Shown here: piece by piece, positions 8,473 through 17,700 of the stretch
Layout of the letters: every line of letters starts with the position of its first letter
Numbering within the stretch: position 1 is the stretch's first letter
NCBI GenBank assembly: GCA_965243175.1
Contig: OZ251532.1
Location: 3,968,001-4,032,000, forward strand
Source of the DNA: VXYL01 sp965243175
GTDB taxonomy: Bacteria; Pseudomonadota; Gammaproteobacteria; Pseudomonadales; Azotimanducaceae
Direction: 5' to 3'
Length of the DNA: 64,000 bases
Notes under the pieces: generated by a model
Seen by the model: only the letters and a program-made list of their open reading frames with translations
Told to the model about the DNA's origin: nothing
Databases searched by the model: none
Made by a program: the position numbers and the translations under genes

Positions 8473-9777
8473 TCAAGCGGCGGGCATCATCGCGCCGAGG
8501 TCGGCGACGCGGATGCGCGTCACGGCGCCGGAAACGCCAGCGAGGCCGCTCAAGTCCGCCACCGCCGCTTCCACCACCGATTCCAAGACGTCGTCCGTGA
8601 GGATGACGATCGGCACCCACGGTTCGCCGCTGTTGCCGTCGCGAACGGCTTGGGCGCGCTGGATGACCGCTTCGATGGATATGTCGTGACGGCTCAGCAC
8701 ATCGGCGACTTCCGCGAACACGCCGGGCTGGTCCACCGCGGGGATCTTCAGATAGTGCGGGCAGACGACGCCGTCGATGCCGATGCTGCGCAGCTTGCGG
8801 CTGGCCGGCGCTGGTACCCGCAACGCGCCTCGCGCCAACGCCACCAGATCCGCGACGACCGCCGACGCGGTGGGCATTCCGCCGGCTCCCGGCCCGACGA
8901 ACAGCGTCTGCCCCACGGCGTTGCCGTGCGCCATGACCGCGTTCATCACGCCCGCCACCTTGGCGATCAGCAGCGACTCCGGTACCAGCGCCGGATGCAC
9001 CCGCGCTTCCACCCCGCCTTCGCGCAAGCGGGCGATGCCCAGATGCTTCACGGCGAAGCCCAGCTCGCGGGCATAGCGGACGTCTTCGATGTCGATGCGG
9101 GAGATGCCTTCCACATGTACCCCGGCGGCGTCGATGCCGGTGTCGAAGGCGAGCGCGGCCAGGATGGCGAGCTTCTGCGCCGCGTCGATGCCTTCGACGT
9201 CGAAGGTCGGATCGGCTTCCGCGTAGCCGAGGCGCTGCGCTTCCGCCAAGGCGTCCGCGAAGCTGCGCCCGTCCTCTTCCATGGCGGTGAGAATGTAGTT
9301 CGACGTGCCGTTGACGATGCCGGCCAGCGCATCGATGCGGTTGGCGGCAAGGCCCGCACACAGCGCATCGACGATGGGAATGCCGCCAGCCACCGACGCC
9401 TCGAAGCCGAACGACAAGCCGCGTTCGCGGGCGGCGGCGAAGAGTTCGTCGCCGCAGGCCGCGAGCAGCGCCTTGTTGGCGGTGACGACGTGCTGGCCAG
9501 CGGCGATGGAGTCTTCCACCAGAGTCTTGGCGGCGCCCTCGCCGCCGATGAGTTCCACCAGCACGTCGACGTCGTTGCTGGCGAGCGAACGCAGTTCGGT
9601 GTCGAAGGCGGCGCCGCCGAGAGGCACGTCCGGCTTCGGGGTTCGGCTGGCGGCGCGCACCAGCTCGATTGGGCGACCGGCGCGCGCCGCGATGGCGTCG
9701 CGGTTCTCGACCAGCAGCCTGGCGACGCTGCCGCCGACCGTGCCAAGCCCGGCCAGCCCGACTCGAAGCGGCGTCAA
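8473..9777 (-). CDS. hom: Homoserine dehydrogenase with ACT domain
   Basis: NAD(P)-dependent reduction of aspartate semialdehyde to homoserine, the branch toward threonine and methionine; cytosolic. Predicted 434 aa. The Rossmann motif GLAGLGTVGGSVARLL is at the N-terminus, catalytic-domain motifs include GIVNGTSNYILTAM and GYAEADPTFDVEG, and a C-terminal ACT domain starts near VDQPGVFAEVADVLS for allosteric feedback. I chose TTG at 9777 because it gives (M)TPLRVGLAGLGTVGG, the family's usual start, with GGAG 9 nt upstream. The frame is open another 90 codons upstream into dsbC, which is not plausible coding. The TTG overlaps the stop of a 14-codon ORF. Confidence 0.95.
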   Translation of the reverse strand: MTPLRVGLAGLGTVGGSVARLLVENRDAIAARAGRPIELVRAASRTPKPDVPLGGAAFDTELRSLASNDVDVLVELIGGEGAAKTLVEDSIAAGQHVVTANKALLAACGDELFAAARERGLSFGFEASVAGGIPIVDALCAGLAANRIDALAGIVNGTSNYILTAMEEDGRSFADALAEAQRLGYAEADPTFDVEGIDAAQKLAILAALAFDTGIDAAGVHVEGISRIDIEDVRYARELGFAVKHLGIARLREGGVEARVHPALVPESLLIAKVAGVMNAVMAHGNAVGQTLFVGPGAGGMPTASAVVADLVALARGALRVPAPASRKLRSIGIDGVVCPHYLKIPAVDQPGVFAEVADVLSRHDISIEAVIQRAQAVRDGNSGEPWVPIVILTDDVLESVVEAAVADLSGLAGVSGAVTRIRVADLGAMMPAA

Positions 9778-9818
9778 AGCGCCAGCGCTCCGCCAAACAT
9801 GGCTTCGCCTTTGCTCAT
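9774..9818 (-). CDS. Possible 14-codon leader ORF overlapping hom
   Basis: ATG at 9818 opens MSKGEAMFGGALAL and stops with a TGA that overlaps the TTG start of hom by three bases. Such an overlap permits translational coupling. The ribosome-binding site in front of the ATG is poor and the peptide has no Thr/Ile/Met run typical of attenuators, so the support is positional only. Confidence 0.25.
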   Translation of the reverse strand: MSKGEAMFGGALAL

Positions 9819-9839
9819 CGTTGGCACGCGAACTGGGGC

Positions 9840-10679
9840 CTAGATGCCCAGCCGTTCGGCGAGCTGGTCCGCGCCGACGAGGCCGGGCAGCAGGTTGCCG
9901 TCCGGCAGCAGAATGGAGGGCGTGCCGGAGATGCCCACTTGGCGCCCGAGCTCGTAGTGCTCCGCCACCGGGTTGATGCAGCTCTTCGACGGAATCTCGT
10001 CGCCGCGCTTGAGGGCGGTCAGCGCGCCTTGGGGATCGTCGGCGCACCAGGCCGAGACCATCTTTTCGTAGGTCGGCGAACCGACCCCGGCCCTTGGGTA
10101 GGCGAGGTAGCGCACTTCGATGCCGAGGGCGTTGTACTCGGCCATGCTGTCGTGCAGACGCCGGCAGAAGCCGCAGTCGGTGTCCGTGAACACCAGCACG
10201 CTCGCCTTGGTTTCCGCGTCCGGCGCGAAGGCGAGCGCATCGGCGGCGGCTTCGTCCGTCATCAGCGCCAAGCGCTTCGTCCGCCGCTGCCGGTCCGTCA
10301 CCGCCACCACCGAGTCGTCGAGCAGCTCGTAGAGGTCGCCGGCGATCATGAAGCGCATGTCCCCGGTGACGTAGAGGTACTGGTCGTCGCGTATCGCCAC
10401 TTCGTACATGCCGGGGATGTCCACCGGGCGCACCGCCTCCGCCGTCAAGTCGATGCCACGCGCCAGCAGATGCTCGTTGACGGCGTTCACATCCAGCCCG
10501 GCCGGTTGATCGTCCGCCTTCGCCGGCTGTTCCATGCGAGGGGCAAGCCCCTCGCGCTCCCCCGCTGAGGGCTCTTCCGCCAACGCGCTACGAGCGAACA
10601 GCGCCGCCGCCAAGCAGAAGACCATCGCCACGATGCGCCGAGGGGCTGGCCATCGCATCAGCAATCGAATCAAACTCAA
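9840..10679 (-). CDS. dsbC: Thiol:disulfide interchange protein DsbC
   Basis: Periplasmic disulfide isomerase, 279 aa. A signal peptide (AMVFCLAAALFARSALA, cleavage near residue 34) precedes the N-terminal dimerisation domain (about 65-130) and the thioredoxin fold with active site TDTDCGFCRRLH, cis-Pro GISGTPSILLPDG and an additional Cys pair (AWC...SKSC) as in DsbC. Between the signal peptide and the dimerisation domain, residues EPSAGEREGLAPRME are encoded by a palindromic element (10532-10574) inserted in frame, in the flexible linker where it should be tolerated. It starts 24 nt after xerD and lies 62 nt before hom. Secreted, cysteine-paired modules of the giant protein could be clients, but that is inference. 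Confidence 0.95.
   Translation of the reverse strand: MSLIRLLMRWPAPRRIVAMVFCLAAALFARSALAEEPSAGEREGLAPRMEQPAKADDQPAGLDVNAVNEHLLARGIDLTAEAVRPVDIPGMYEVAIRDDQYLYVTGDMRFMIAGDLYELLDDSVVAVTDRQRRTKRLALMTDEAAADALAFAPDAETKASVLVFTDTDCGFCRRLHDSMAEYNALGIEVRYLAYPRAGVGSPTYEKMVSAWCADDPQGALTALKRGDEIPSKSCINPVAEHYELGRQVGISGTPSILLPDGNLLPGLVGADQLAERLGI
10532..10574 (+). repeat. Palindromic element inside dsbC (in frame)
   Basis: A 43-bp element beginning CCATGCGAGGGGCAAG and ending GCTGAGGGCTC, with a central 9-bp inverted repeat (GCGAGGGGC / GCCCCTCGC, 2-nt loop). Nearly identical copies lie at 62078 and 63229 and half a copy at 62051. In dsbC it adds about 14 residues and leaves the frame intact. Confidence 0.8.
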
Positions 10680-10703
10680 CTCCGTTCTCCTGGGCGTTCG
10701 CGC

Positions 10704-11597
10704 TCAACCGCGCGGATGATGCTCCGCGTGCAGCCGCTTCAAGCGGTCGCGGGCGACGTGAGTATAAATCTGCGTGGTCGATAAATCCGCATGGCCGAGC
10801 ATCAGCTGCACGGCGCGCAGATCGGCGCCGTGGTTCACCAGATGGGTGGCGAACGCATGGCGCAGCGTATGCGGGGAAATGTCGCGGTCGATGCCGGCAA
10901 CGGCGGCGTAGCGCTTGATGGCGTGCCAGAACGTCTGCCGGGTCATGGCGCGGGCGCGATTGCTCGGAAAGAGCGCCTGGCAGGGGCGACCGTTGAGGAT
11001 GTGCGGCCGCGCAGCCGCGAGATAGCGCTCGATCCAGTCCAAGGCGACCTCCCCCATCGGCACCAGCCGCTCCTTGCCGCCCTTGCCGACGACCTGCACC
11101 AGGCCGGCGCGCAGATTCGCCGCGGCCAGAGTCAGCGAGACGAGCTCGGTGACGCGCAGACCAGTCGCGTAGAGCGTCTCCAACATCGCCCGGTCGCGGA
11201 AGCCGCGGGGTTCGCCTTCGGGATCGTCGCTGCGCGGCGCGTTCAGCAGGCGTTCCACTTCTTCCTCGGAGAGCGAACCGGGGAGCGGCCGACCGAGCAG
11301 CGGGCGATTCAGGTTGGCGGTCGGGTCGGTCGAGACCACGCCCTCCTCCACCGCACGCCGATAGAAGGAGCGCGCCGCCGAGAGGAACCGCGCCACAGTG
11401 CGAGGCGAACGGCGGGCCGCCAGACGCGCCGCCAGATAGCCCTGCAAGTCGGCCTCGGTCGCCGTGGCGAGGTCGCGCCGCAGCCACTCCGCCAAGCCGG
11501 CGAGGTCCTGGCGATAGCCGTCGAGGGTCGCCCGGCTCAACCCGCGCTCAAGCCACAGGTAGTCCAAGTGGGCGTCGATTGCACCATGAGAGGGCAT
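10704..11597 (-). CDS. xerD: Tyrosine recombinase XerD
   Basis: Site-specific recombinase acting with XerC at dif to resolve chromosome dimers at division. From the ATG at 11597, MPSHGAIDAHLDYLWLERGL aligns with the usual XerD start, giving 297 aa. The frame is open to 11648 but adds atypical sequence. The N-terminal SAM-like core-binding domain is followed by the catalytic domain with all residues visible: Arg in ATGLRVTEL, Lys in VGKGGKERLV, HTLRHAFATHL, and LGHADLSTTQIYTHV with the nucleophile Tyr. It lies upstream of dsbC as in other Gammaproteobacteria. The gap from rplS is 277 nt. Confidence 0.94.
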   Translation of the reverse strand: MPSHGAIDAHLDYLWLERGLSRATLDGYRQDLAGLAEWLRRDLATATEADLQGYLAARLAARRSPRTVARFLSAARSFYRRAVEEGVVSTDPTANLNRPLLGRPLPGSLSEEEVERLLNAPRSDDPEGEPRGFRDRAMLETLYATGLRVTELVSLTLAAANLRAGLVQVVGKGGKERLVPMGEVALDWIERYLAAARPHILNGRPCQALFPSNRARAMTRQTFWHAIKRYAAVAGIDRDISPHTLRHAFATHLVNHGADLRAVQLMLGHADLSTTQIYTHVARDRLKRLHAEHHPRG

Positions 11598-11874
11598 GTG
11601 ACTAGCAAGTGCTCCCATTGCGACCATTCCGGCGAGCGCTCGGACCACGCCGCCGCGCTTACCTGCCTTGCCTAGCGCCCGCAGCCGCCGGAGGAGGCGA
11701 TGTTGGCACGGTATCTGCTTGCCCGAAGTCGTCCGCGCACCGACAACCGCGGACCGTCCTCAAGCGCCGGCTGCCTCTCCCGGCGTCTTGGGACAAGCCA
11801 GCTTGTCAGCGGTTCCGCTTCCTGACGGCAGCCCCACCCTGGCAAGCTGGTTTTCTTTCCGAGCCGTGCCAGCT
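11598..11874. other. Intergenic region between rplS and xerD with hairpins
   Basis: No gene is recognised in 277 nt. A 7-bp perfect hairpin (GACAAGC / GCTTGTC, 2-nt loop) lies at 11792-11807. A second inverted pair, CCAGCTTG and CAAGCTGG, lies about 45 nt apart and is followed on the plus strand by TTTTCTTT. These may end the ribosomal transcript, although on the minus strand they lack a U-run. A promoter for xerD could lie here; no clear boxes were found. Confidence 0.35.
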
Positions 11875-12225
11875 TCAGATCTTCTCGCGGATGCGCGCGG
11901 CGCGTCCTCGGCGTTCCCGCAGGTAGTAGAGCTTGGCTTTGCGCACGTCGCCCCGCCGCTTGACGTCGACGCTGGCGATCAAGGGGCTGTGCGTCTGAAA
12001 GGTGCGCTCGACGCCCACGCCGTGGGACATCTTGCGCACGGTGAACGCCGAGTTGAGACCGCGGTTGCGCTTGCCGATGACCACGCCCTCGAACGCCTGC
12101 AAGCGCGCCCGCGTTCCTTCGCGCACGCGCACCTGCACCACCACCGTGTCGCCAGGCGAAAAGTCCGGCAGGTCGGTTCTCGTCTGTTCCGTTTCCAACT
12201 GCTCGATCACGTTGTTGCGGCGCAT
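11875..12225 (-). CDS. rplS: 50S ribosomal protein L19
   Basis: 116 aa, normal length. It begins MRRNNVIEQLETEQ and carries the family core DTVVVQVRVREGTRARLQAF, FEGVVIGKRNRGLNSAFTVRK and the basic C-terminus. It is a structural protein of the large subunit at the 30S/50S interface. It starts 3 nt after the trmD stop and ends the rpsP-rimM-trmD-rplS operon. Confidence 0.98.
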   Translation of the reverse strand: MRRNNVIEQLETEQTRTDLPDFSPGDTVVVQVRVREGTRARLQAFEGVVIGKRNRGLNSAFTVRKMSHGVGVERTFQTHSPLIASVDVKRRGDVRKAKLYYLRERRGRAARIREKI

Positions 12226-12228
12226 CTC

Positions 12229-12990
12229 CTAGTCCTCGTCTCCTAATGTGAAAAGCGTCTCGTCTTCAATGGCTTCCGCCAGCAGCTCGCGGTCGGCGGC
12301 AGCGAGCTCGCGTTCCAGCAGAAGCTCCGGGCGACGACGCCAAGTTCGACGCAGCGCCTCCTTGCGCCGCCAGCGCTCCACGGCGGCATGGTCGCCCGAC
12401 AGCAGCACGCTCGGCACGCTGCCGCTTGCGTCCTCGGCGGGGCGCGTATATTGCGGGCAATCGAGCGTTCCGTCCACATGCGATTCACGCAGCGCGGACT
12501 CGGCGTTGCCGAGCGCACCGGGCAGCAGCCGCGCCACCGCATCGATCACCACCAGCGCCGGCAGTTCGCCGCCGGAGAGAACGTAGTCGCCGATGGAGAC
12601 CTCGCGGTCCACTTCGCTGGCCACGAAGCGCTCGTCCACGCCCTCGTACCGCGCCGCCACCAGCACGAAGCCCGGCAGCGCGGCGAGTTCGAGCGCCAAG
12701 CGCTGGTCGAAGCGTTCGCCTTGGGGGGAAAGGAAGATGACCGGGGATTCGGCCGGCAACGCCGCCTTGGCGGCATGCACCGCGCCGCGCAGGGGCGGCA
12801 CCATCATCACCATGCCCGGCCCGCCGCCGAACGGACGGTCGTCCACAGTAGCCCGAGCGTCGTCCGCGTAGGCTCGCGGGTTGTAGACGCTGCAGGAGAA
12901 GCGGCCATCGCGCCTCGCCCGCCCGGTCACGCCCATGTCCAGCGCCGTTTCGACGGCGTCCGGGAACAGACTGACGATGGCGGTTTCCAT
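12229..12990 (-). CDS. trmD: tRNA (guanine-N1-)-methyltransferase TrmD
   Basis: Methylates G37 next to the anticodon using S-adenosylmethionine, preventing +1 frameshifts; cytosolic. 253 aa. The trefoil-knot SPOUT core is visible: DRPFGGGPGMVMMVPPL near residue 55, LSPQGERFDQ, CARYEG-type VAARYEGVDERF, and SIGDYVLSGGELPALVVID. The ATG at 12990 gives METAIVSLFPDAVE, the standard start; the open frame continues upstream to 13455 but overlaps rimM and is not coding. It starts 11 nt after rimM and ends 3 nt before rplS, so translational coupling is likely. Confidence 0.97.
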   Translation of the reverse strand: METAIVSLFPDAVETALDMGVTGRARRDGRFSCSVYNPRAYADDARATVDDRPFGGGPGMVMMVPPLRGAVHAAKAALPAESPVIFLSPQGERFDQRLALELAALPGFVLVAARYEGVDERFVASEVDREVSIGDYVLSGGELPALVVIDAVARLLPGALGNAESALRESHVDGTLDCPQYTRPAEDASGSVPSVLLSGDHAAVERWRRKEALRRTWRRRPELLLERELAAADRELLAEAIEDETLFTLGDED

Positions 12991-13001
12991 TGTTCGAGCG
13001 G

Positions 13002-13508
13002 CTAGAGCCAGTCGCGCTGCCAATCGACGACGATGCGACCAGCTTGCGCGTCCACCGCCTGCACGATGTCGCGGACGAAGGGAACGAGGCGTTCGCGCTC
13101 GGCGTCCTGGACGACGAGCACGTCGTGCGCCGGCGTGGAAAGAAGATGCGCCACCCGTCCCAGATCGTCGCCATTGCCGGTGACGACGCGCAGACCGGTC
13201 AGGTCGCGCCAGTAGTGTTCGTCGGCAGCGGGCGGAGGCAGCGCGTCGGCGGCGACGCCGATTCGCGCTCCACGCCAAGCCGCCGCTTCGTCGCGATTCG
13301 CAACACCTTGGAAACGGGCTACGAAGCCGTCGTGGCGAGCCTGCGCCTCGGCGTCTACTTCGCGCCAATGCTGGCCATCGTGCGATCGTACCTGCCAAGG
13401 CCGATAGCCGAGGATGTTCCCCGCCGGTTCCGTGTGCGATTTCACGTGCATCCATCCCTTGACGCCGAACGGCGCACCGACGGTGCCAACGACAACCACT
13501 TCCGACAT
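13002..13508 (-). CDS. rimM: Ribosome maturation factor RimM
   Basis: 168 aa. The N-terminal domain carries VVVGTVGAPFGVKGWMHVKS, and the PRC-barrel domain starts near YWRDLTGLRVVTGNG and ends with the conserved HDVLVVQDAERERLVPFV and VDWQRDWL. It assists late 30S assembly around S19. The gene lies 44 nt after rpsP and 11 nt before trmD in the classic order. Confidence 0.96.
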   Translation of the reverse strand: MSEVVVVGTVGAPFGVKGWMHVKSHTEPAGNILGYRPWQVRSHDGQHWREVDAEAQARHDGFVARFQGVANRDEAAAWRGARIGVAADALPPPAADEHYWRDLTGLRVVTGNGDDLGRVAHLLSTPAHDVLVVQDAERERLVPFVRDIVQAVDAQAGRIVVDWQRDWL

Positions 13509-13552
13509 GGGCGCCGCGCGGATTCGCGACGTCGGCGCCTCAACGCGCCGAC

Positions 13553-13900
13553 TTACGCGGACGTGGCGACGTCCCCCTCGGCAGCCCCGGTGGTCTCCGC
13601 TTCCACCACGGCCCTGTCGGCCTGGGCGACTTCGGCTCCCGCGGCGAGCGCGGCCTGTTCCTTCCGCCAGAGCTTCGCCAGCTGATGGACGCGGGCGCTG
13701 GGACGCGCTCCGGCGCTCAGCCAGTAGTCGAAGCGCGCCGAGTCGATGCGCAGCTTCTCCTCCTTGCCTCGCGCAACCGGATTGTAGAAGCCGATGCGTT
13801 CCACGAAGCGCCCGTCGCGCTTGGCGGACTTCTCCGCCACCGTGACGTGGTAGAAGGGTTTTTTCTTCCCGCCGTGGCGGGCCAGTCGAATCGTGACCAA
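13553..13900 (-). CDS. rpsP: 30S ribosomal protein S16
   Basis: First gene of the operon; S16 has a role in 30S assembly. The sequence VTIRLARHGGKKKPFYHVTV and RFVERIGFYNPVARGKEE identifies it. I chose the TTG at 13900 because it gives (M)VTIRLAR, the universal S16 start, with GAGG 8 nt upstream. A GTG at 13909 would add three residues with the Shine-Dalgarno too close. The C-terminal tail beyond about residue 80 is extended and Ala/Glu-rich. A promoter-like -10 box lies about 30 nt upstream. Confidence 0.96.
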   Translation of the reverse strand: MVTIRLARHGGKKKPFYHVTVAEKSAKRDGRFVERIGFYNPVARGKEEKLRIDSARFDYWLSAGARPSARVHQLAKLWRKEQAALAAGAEVAQADRAVVEAETTGAAEGDVATSA

Positions 13901-13929
13901 CGAGGACACCTCACGAAAGTGAAGCCGCG

Positions 13930-13958
13930 ATTCTAGCCGACGACGGCACCGAACGGAA
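13930..13958 (-). promoter_or_regulatory. Candidate promoter of the rpsP operon
   Basis: On the minus strand, TAGAAT (13930-13935) is a good sigma-70 -10 box. Seventeen nt upstream is TTCCGT, only a weak -35 match. The predicted start site would give a 5' leader of about 20-25 nt before rpsP. It lies downstream of the inverted repeat that separates the giant gene from the operon. Confidence 0.45.
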
Positions 13959-13979
13959 CCGCGTCCAGCCGCGGCGGCC

Positions 13980-14055
13980 CTGGGAGCGCGGGCGTCTCGC
14001 CCGCACAGGCGAACGCCGTGAACCAGAATGCGGGCGGGGACGCCCGCGCTCCCAG
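13980..14055. repeat. Long inverted repeat between giant gene and rpsP
   Basis: Arms of 26 and 27 nt (13980-14005 and 14029-14055, starting CTGGGAGCGCGGGCGTC) are complementary except for one small mismatch/indel next to the loop and flank a 23-nt centre. It could fold into a strong stem and stop the 47.6-kb transcript, but no U-run follows. The palindromic, GC-rich form also fits a small dispersed MITE-like repeat; only one copy lies in this window. Confidence 0.6.
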
Positions 14056-14115
14056 GATGCGGGAGCAGATGCCACCAAATGTCGCACGCCCGTCCGGCTC
14101 AGGATGTTTCGGACT

Positions 14116-14774
14116 TCAGCGCTGCCCGTTCAGGATGACGCCGCGCCAGCCCCGGGTCGGGCCGGTGGGCCAATGAAACTCCACGCGCACCTCGAAGCGC
14201 ACGGTCGCGGTCTGGCCGTGGGCGTCGGTGGCGGTCGCTTCGACTACCACCACGCCTTCCGCGCCAGGCTCCGGCTCGACCAGCAGCACGCCGCCGAGGA
14301 CCCGCGCCGTCGCCACCGTCGGGTCGGACGAGCGGACGCTCCATGCCAGTTCGCCGCCCGGTTCGCCCGCCTCCGCCAGCGACGACAGCGCAATGCGCAG
14401 ACCGTCGCCGAACAGCGCGTCGGGCGCCGGCGTCGCAAGAACCCGCGGCTGCCGCGCGAACAGCGCCAGCGGTTCGCCGGCCTCCAGCGCGAAGCCCTGC
14501 CAGCAGGGGCCGGTCAGGCACTGGCGGTCCGGCAGTTCCGACGCGGTCAGGGAGACGCGGGCGAAGCCGGTCGCCGAGTCCACGGTGAACGGTTCGCTTG
14601 CCGTCTCGCCCGCCGGCACCGTCGTCTCCGACTCCGTGGCGCCGTCGGCGAACGTTCCACCCTCCGCCGCTAGGCCGAGCGTCGCCTCGAACGGCGCACC
14701 CAGCGGCATGGCCACGCGCAGCGTCGCGGGCGACGGCACCCACGGCCCGGCGTCCGTCCGCTCGAGTTCCACTC
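14116..14774 (-). other. Giant protein: C-terminal region of unknown family
   Basis: About 218 residues containing two beta-rich Ig-like segments, a cysteine pair (RQCLTGPCWQG) and the end FHWPTGPTRGWRGVILNGQR. I recognise no sorting or anchoring signal. Being the last part made, it is the natural place for a secretion or attachment signal. Confidence 0.5.
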
Positions 14775-17700
14775 GAAACGCGAACGGCGCGCCGGGGTTG
14801 TCGTCCAGGCGCAGCAGCCGCAGCGAAGCGAGGCCGGCGAACAGGCCGTTCGGGAGGGTTTGCAGCTGGTTGCCGTCCAAGCGCAGTGAGCGCAGGCCGG
14901 GCGCCGCCGCGAAGGCGTCCGCCGGCAGGTCGCCGAGGGCGTTGTTCGAGAGCGACAGGCTCCGCAGCCGCTCCGGCGCCGGCAGAGCGCCCAGCGGCAC
15001 GGCTACCAGCGCGTTGCCGGCCAGCAGCAGGTGTTCCAGCCGCGTCGCCTCCGGCAGCGCCGGCAGGCCGCTCAGGGCATTGCTCGCCAGGTCCAACGTC
15101 CGCAGGGCGGAGAGGCCGCCCAGGTCTTCCGTCGCCAAGGCGCCGAGGGCCGCGCCGGCGAGGTCCAGCGTCCGCACCAAGCGCAGATCCGCAGGCGCCG
15201 GTTCTTCGCAGCTTGCGGTGTCCGTGGCCGTCATCAGCGCACGGCGAACTGGCGGGGCGCGGTCGCAGACGCCTTCCAGCACGGCCACTGGAACGGTCGC
15301 GCGTACCAGGCGGGCGTCGCGGTTGTAGCGCAGGCGCAGTTCCACCTCGAACCATTCGCGCGCTGGCTCCGCGTCCGCGTCGTCGAGGATCGGGATTTCG
15401 ATTTCGCCGCAGCGTTCGCCGCCGCGGATCTCCACTTCCCCGGACGCGCCGCCGTGGTCGCCAGCGTCCGCGTCGGGGGTCGCGGGGTTCGTGTCGCGCA
15501 TGATGCGCCAGCGTACGGTGGTCGAACCCTCGACCGCCGATGTCAATTCGGCCATCACTATGGCGGTGCCGCCTTCGGGGGCTTGCGCCGGGGTGGTGGA
15601 GCAGGCGGTCCCGACGACGCCTACGCGGATGTCCAGGCGGGCCGTGAGGCCGTGGGAGTCTTCCGCGGTTACTGCGATCTGGGCGTTGCCGGGGCGGCCG
15701 CCGAAGATGCGCAGCGTGGCGCCGGCGACAGTCGCCGTGGCCACCTCGGGGTTGGTCGATGCGGCCGAGTACGCGAGGGCGTCGCCGTCGGGTTCGCGGA
15801 ACAGGGGGGAGAGGTCGAGTTCGGTCTGGCCGCCGACTTCCAGCAGCACGATCTCCGGCTGCGCCGCGATCTCCGGGGCGCGGTTGCCGGCGGGGCTTCT
15901 GGGGCGCGGCGTGGCGCTCGCCGTGGGCGACGGGTTACCTGGGTCGCCGCGGTTCAGGCCGAGCACACGGACTTCGTAGACCACGCCTTCGCGCAGGCCG
16001 TCGATGCGCGCCGACAGCGGGCCGGTGGCCACGCGCAGCGTTCCGCTGGCGGATGCCGCGCCGACGGCCGGCACTTCGATCAGCCGGTCCAGGCTCCACT
16101 CGCCGCCGGCCGGGCGCCATTGGACCCAGTAGCCTTGCGCGCCGGGGGATGCGGACCAGCTCACCGCGAGGCTCGTCGTGCCGGCAGAGGACGCCTGCAC
16201 GCGGGCTGGCGCGGGGGCGGCGTCCGCGTCGGAGACCTGCACGGCGTACTCCGCCGTCACGTTGGCGTAGCCGCCGCCTGCCGCCGCGTGGAGCAGGGAC
16301 GCTTCCTCGGTGGCGGCGTCGGCGTCCGTTTCGGCGCGCGCCGTGACCGTTTGCGGCACGTTCCAGTTCGTCGTGGTGAACGTGAGCGCCGTCTGGTCGC
16401 CGGGGGCGCCGTTCGTGTCGAACGCGAGGCCGGCGTCGTCGCTCGACACCGCGACCGTCACCGCGGCCGTTGGGCGGACGGTGAGAACCGCCGTGTACGT
16501 GTCGGTGGCGGCGCCGCCTTCCGTCAGGGAGAGGCCCTCGGCGGGGTCGAACGCCAGGCCGGGGGCTTCGTCGTCTTCCACTTCGACCGAGAGGGTCGGG
16601 GCGGTCGATACGCCGGCGTAGCCCGTCACCGCGTGCGTCACCGTCGTCGTGTCGTCGTCCGCGTCGTCGTCGGCGATGGACTCGGCGCGCACCTCCTGGT
16701 CGGCGTTCCAGTTCTGAGGCGTGAACGTGAGCGTGAGGGTGCCGACGTTCTGGGCGCCGTCGCGGAGGGTCAGTTCGGAGCTCGTGCTGGTCGCCGTCAC
16801 CGTCACGTCGGTGGAGGGCTCCGTGTTCAGGCGGACTCGGTAGCTGCCCATCGCGCCCTCGACGATGCGCAGGAGCGGGGGTTCGACTCGGACGCCGGGA
16901 GCGTCTTCGTCGCGTATGGTTGCGGCCACCGTGGGCGTGGACGCCGTGGCGTAGTCGGCGCCGGTCGTCGGGTGGGTGATGTTCGCGGCACCGTCCGAGA
17001 CGCCGCGCACGGTCACGCGCTGCGGGGCGTTCCAGTTCGATGCCGTGAAGCGCAGCGTCGTCGGGGAGACGGTCGCTACCGCTTCGTCGGAGCTGGTGGG
17101 GGTCACTTCCACGGTGCCGCCGGTCGGGGCTGCCGCGAGCGTCACCGAGTAGCTGGCCGTCGAACTTTCGTTCACGTCCACCGTCGTCGCGTCCGCCAGC
17201 ACTTCCGGCGTGTCGTTGTCGGACACCGCGAACTGCACGTCCACCGCCGCGGCGACCGCGTAGTCCGCGCCGGACGCCGTGTGGCGCAGCGTGGCCGTGC
17301 CGGATGCCGCGTCCGCGTCGTCGCGGCCGCGCACCGACGCCGTGCGCGGCGTGTTCCAGTTGGTCGCGTCGAAGCGCAGCCAGCGCTGGACGCCCGCCTG
17401 GTTCCGATCCAGGTCCACCGCCACCGAGCCCTCCGCGGCGACCGACACCCGCGCCACGCCAGCCGGCTCGGTGTCGAGGCGAACGGTGTAGGCGCCCTCC
17501 CCGCCTTCGGCCACGCCGGAGGCGATCAGCGCTGTGGCGACGACCACGATGGCCGGTTCGTCGTCGTCCACGGTGGCGGCGAAGAGCTGCGCCGACACGC
17601 CCTCGTAGTCGCCGCCCGTGGCCGCGTGGGCGATGGCGACGCGCGGTTCGTCGGAGGCGTCGTCGTCCTCGGCGGCGGTCGCCGTCACCGTCTGCGCGGT

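Noticed and set aside
12991..13455. N-terminal extension of trmD to 13455
   Set aside because: It overlaps rimM completely and is Arg-rich shadow sequence; the ATG at 12990 gives the standard TrmD start.
13980..14055. Inverted repeat considered as an insertion sequence end
   Set aside because: No transposase or flanking target duplication lies nearby; the two arms are only 23 nt apart.
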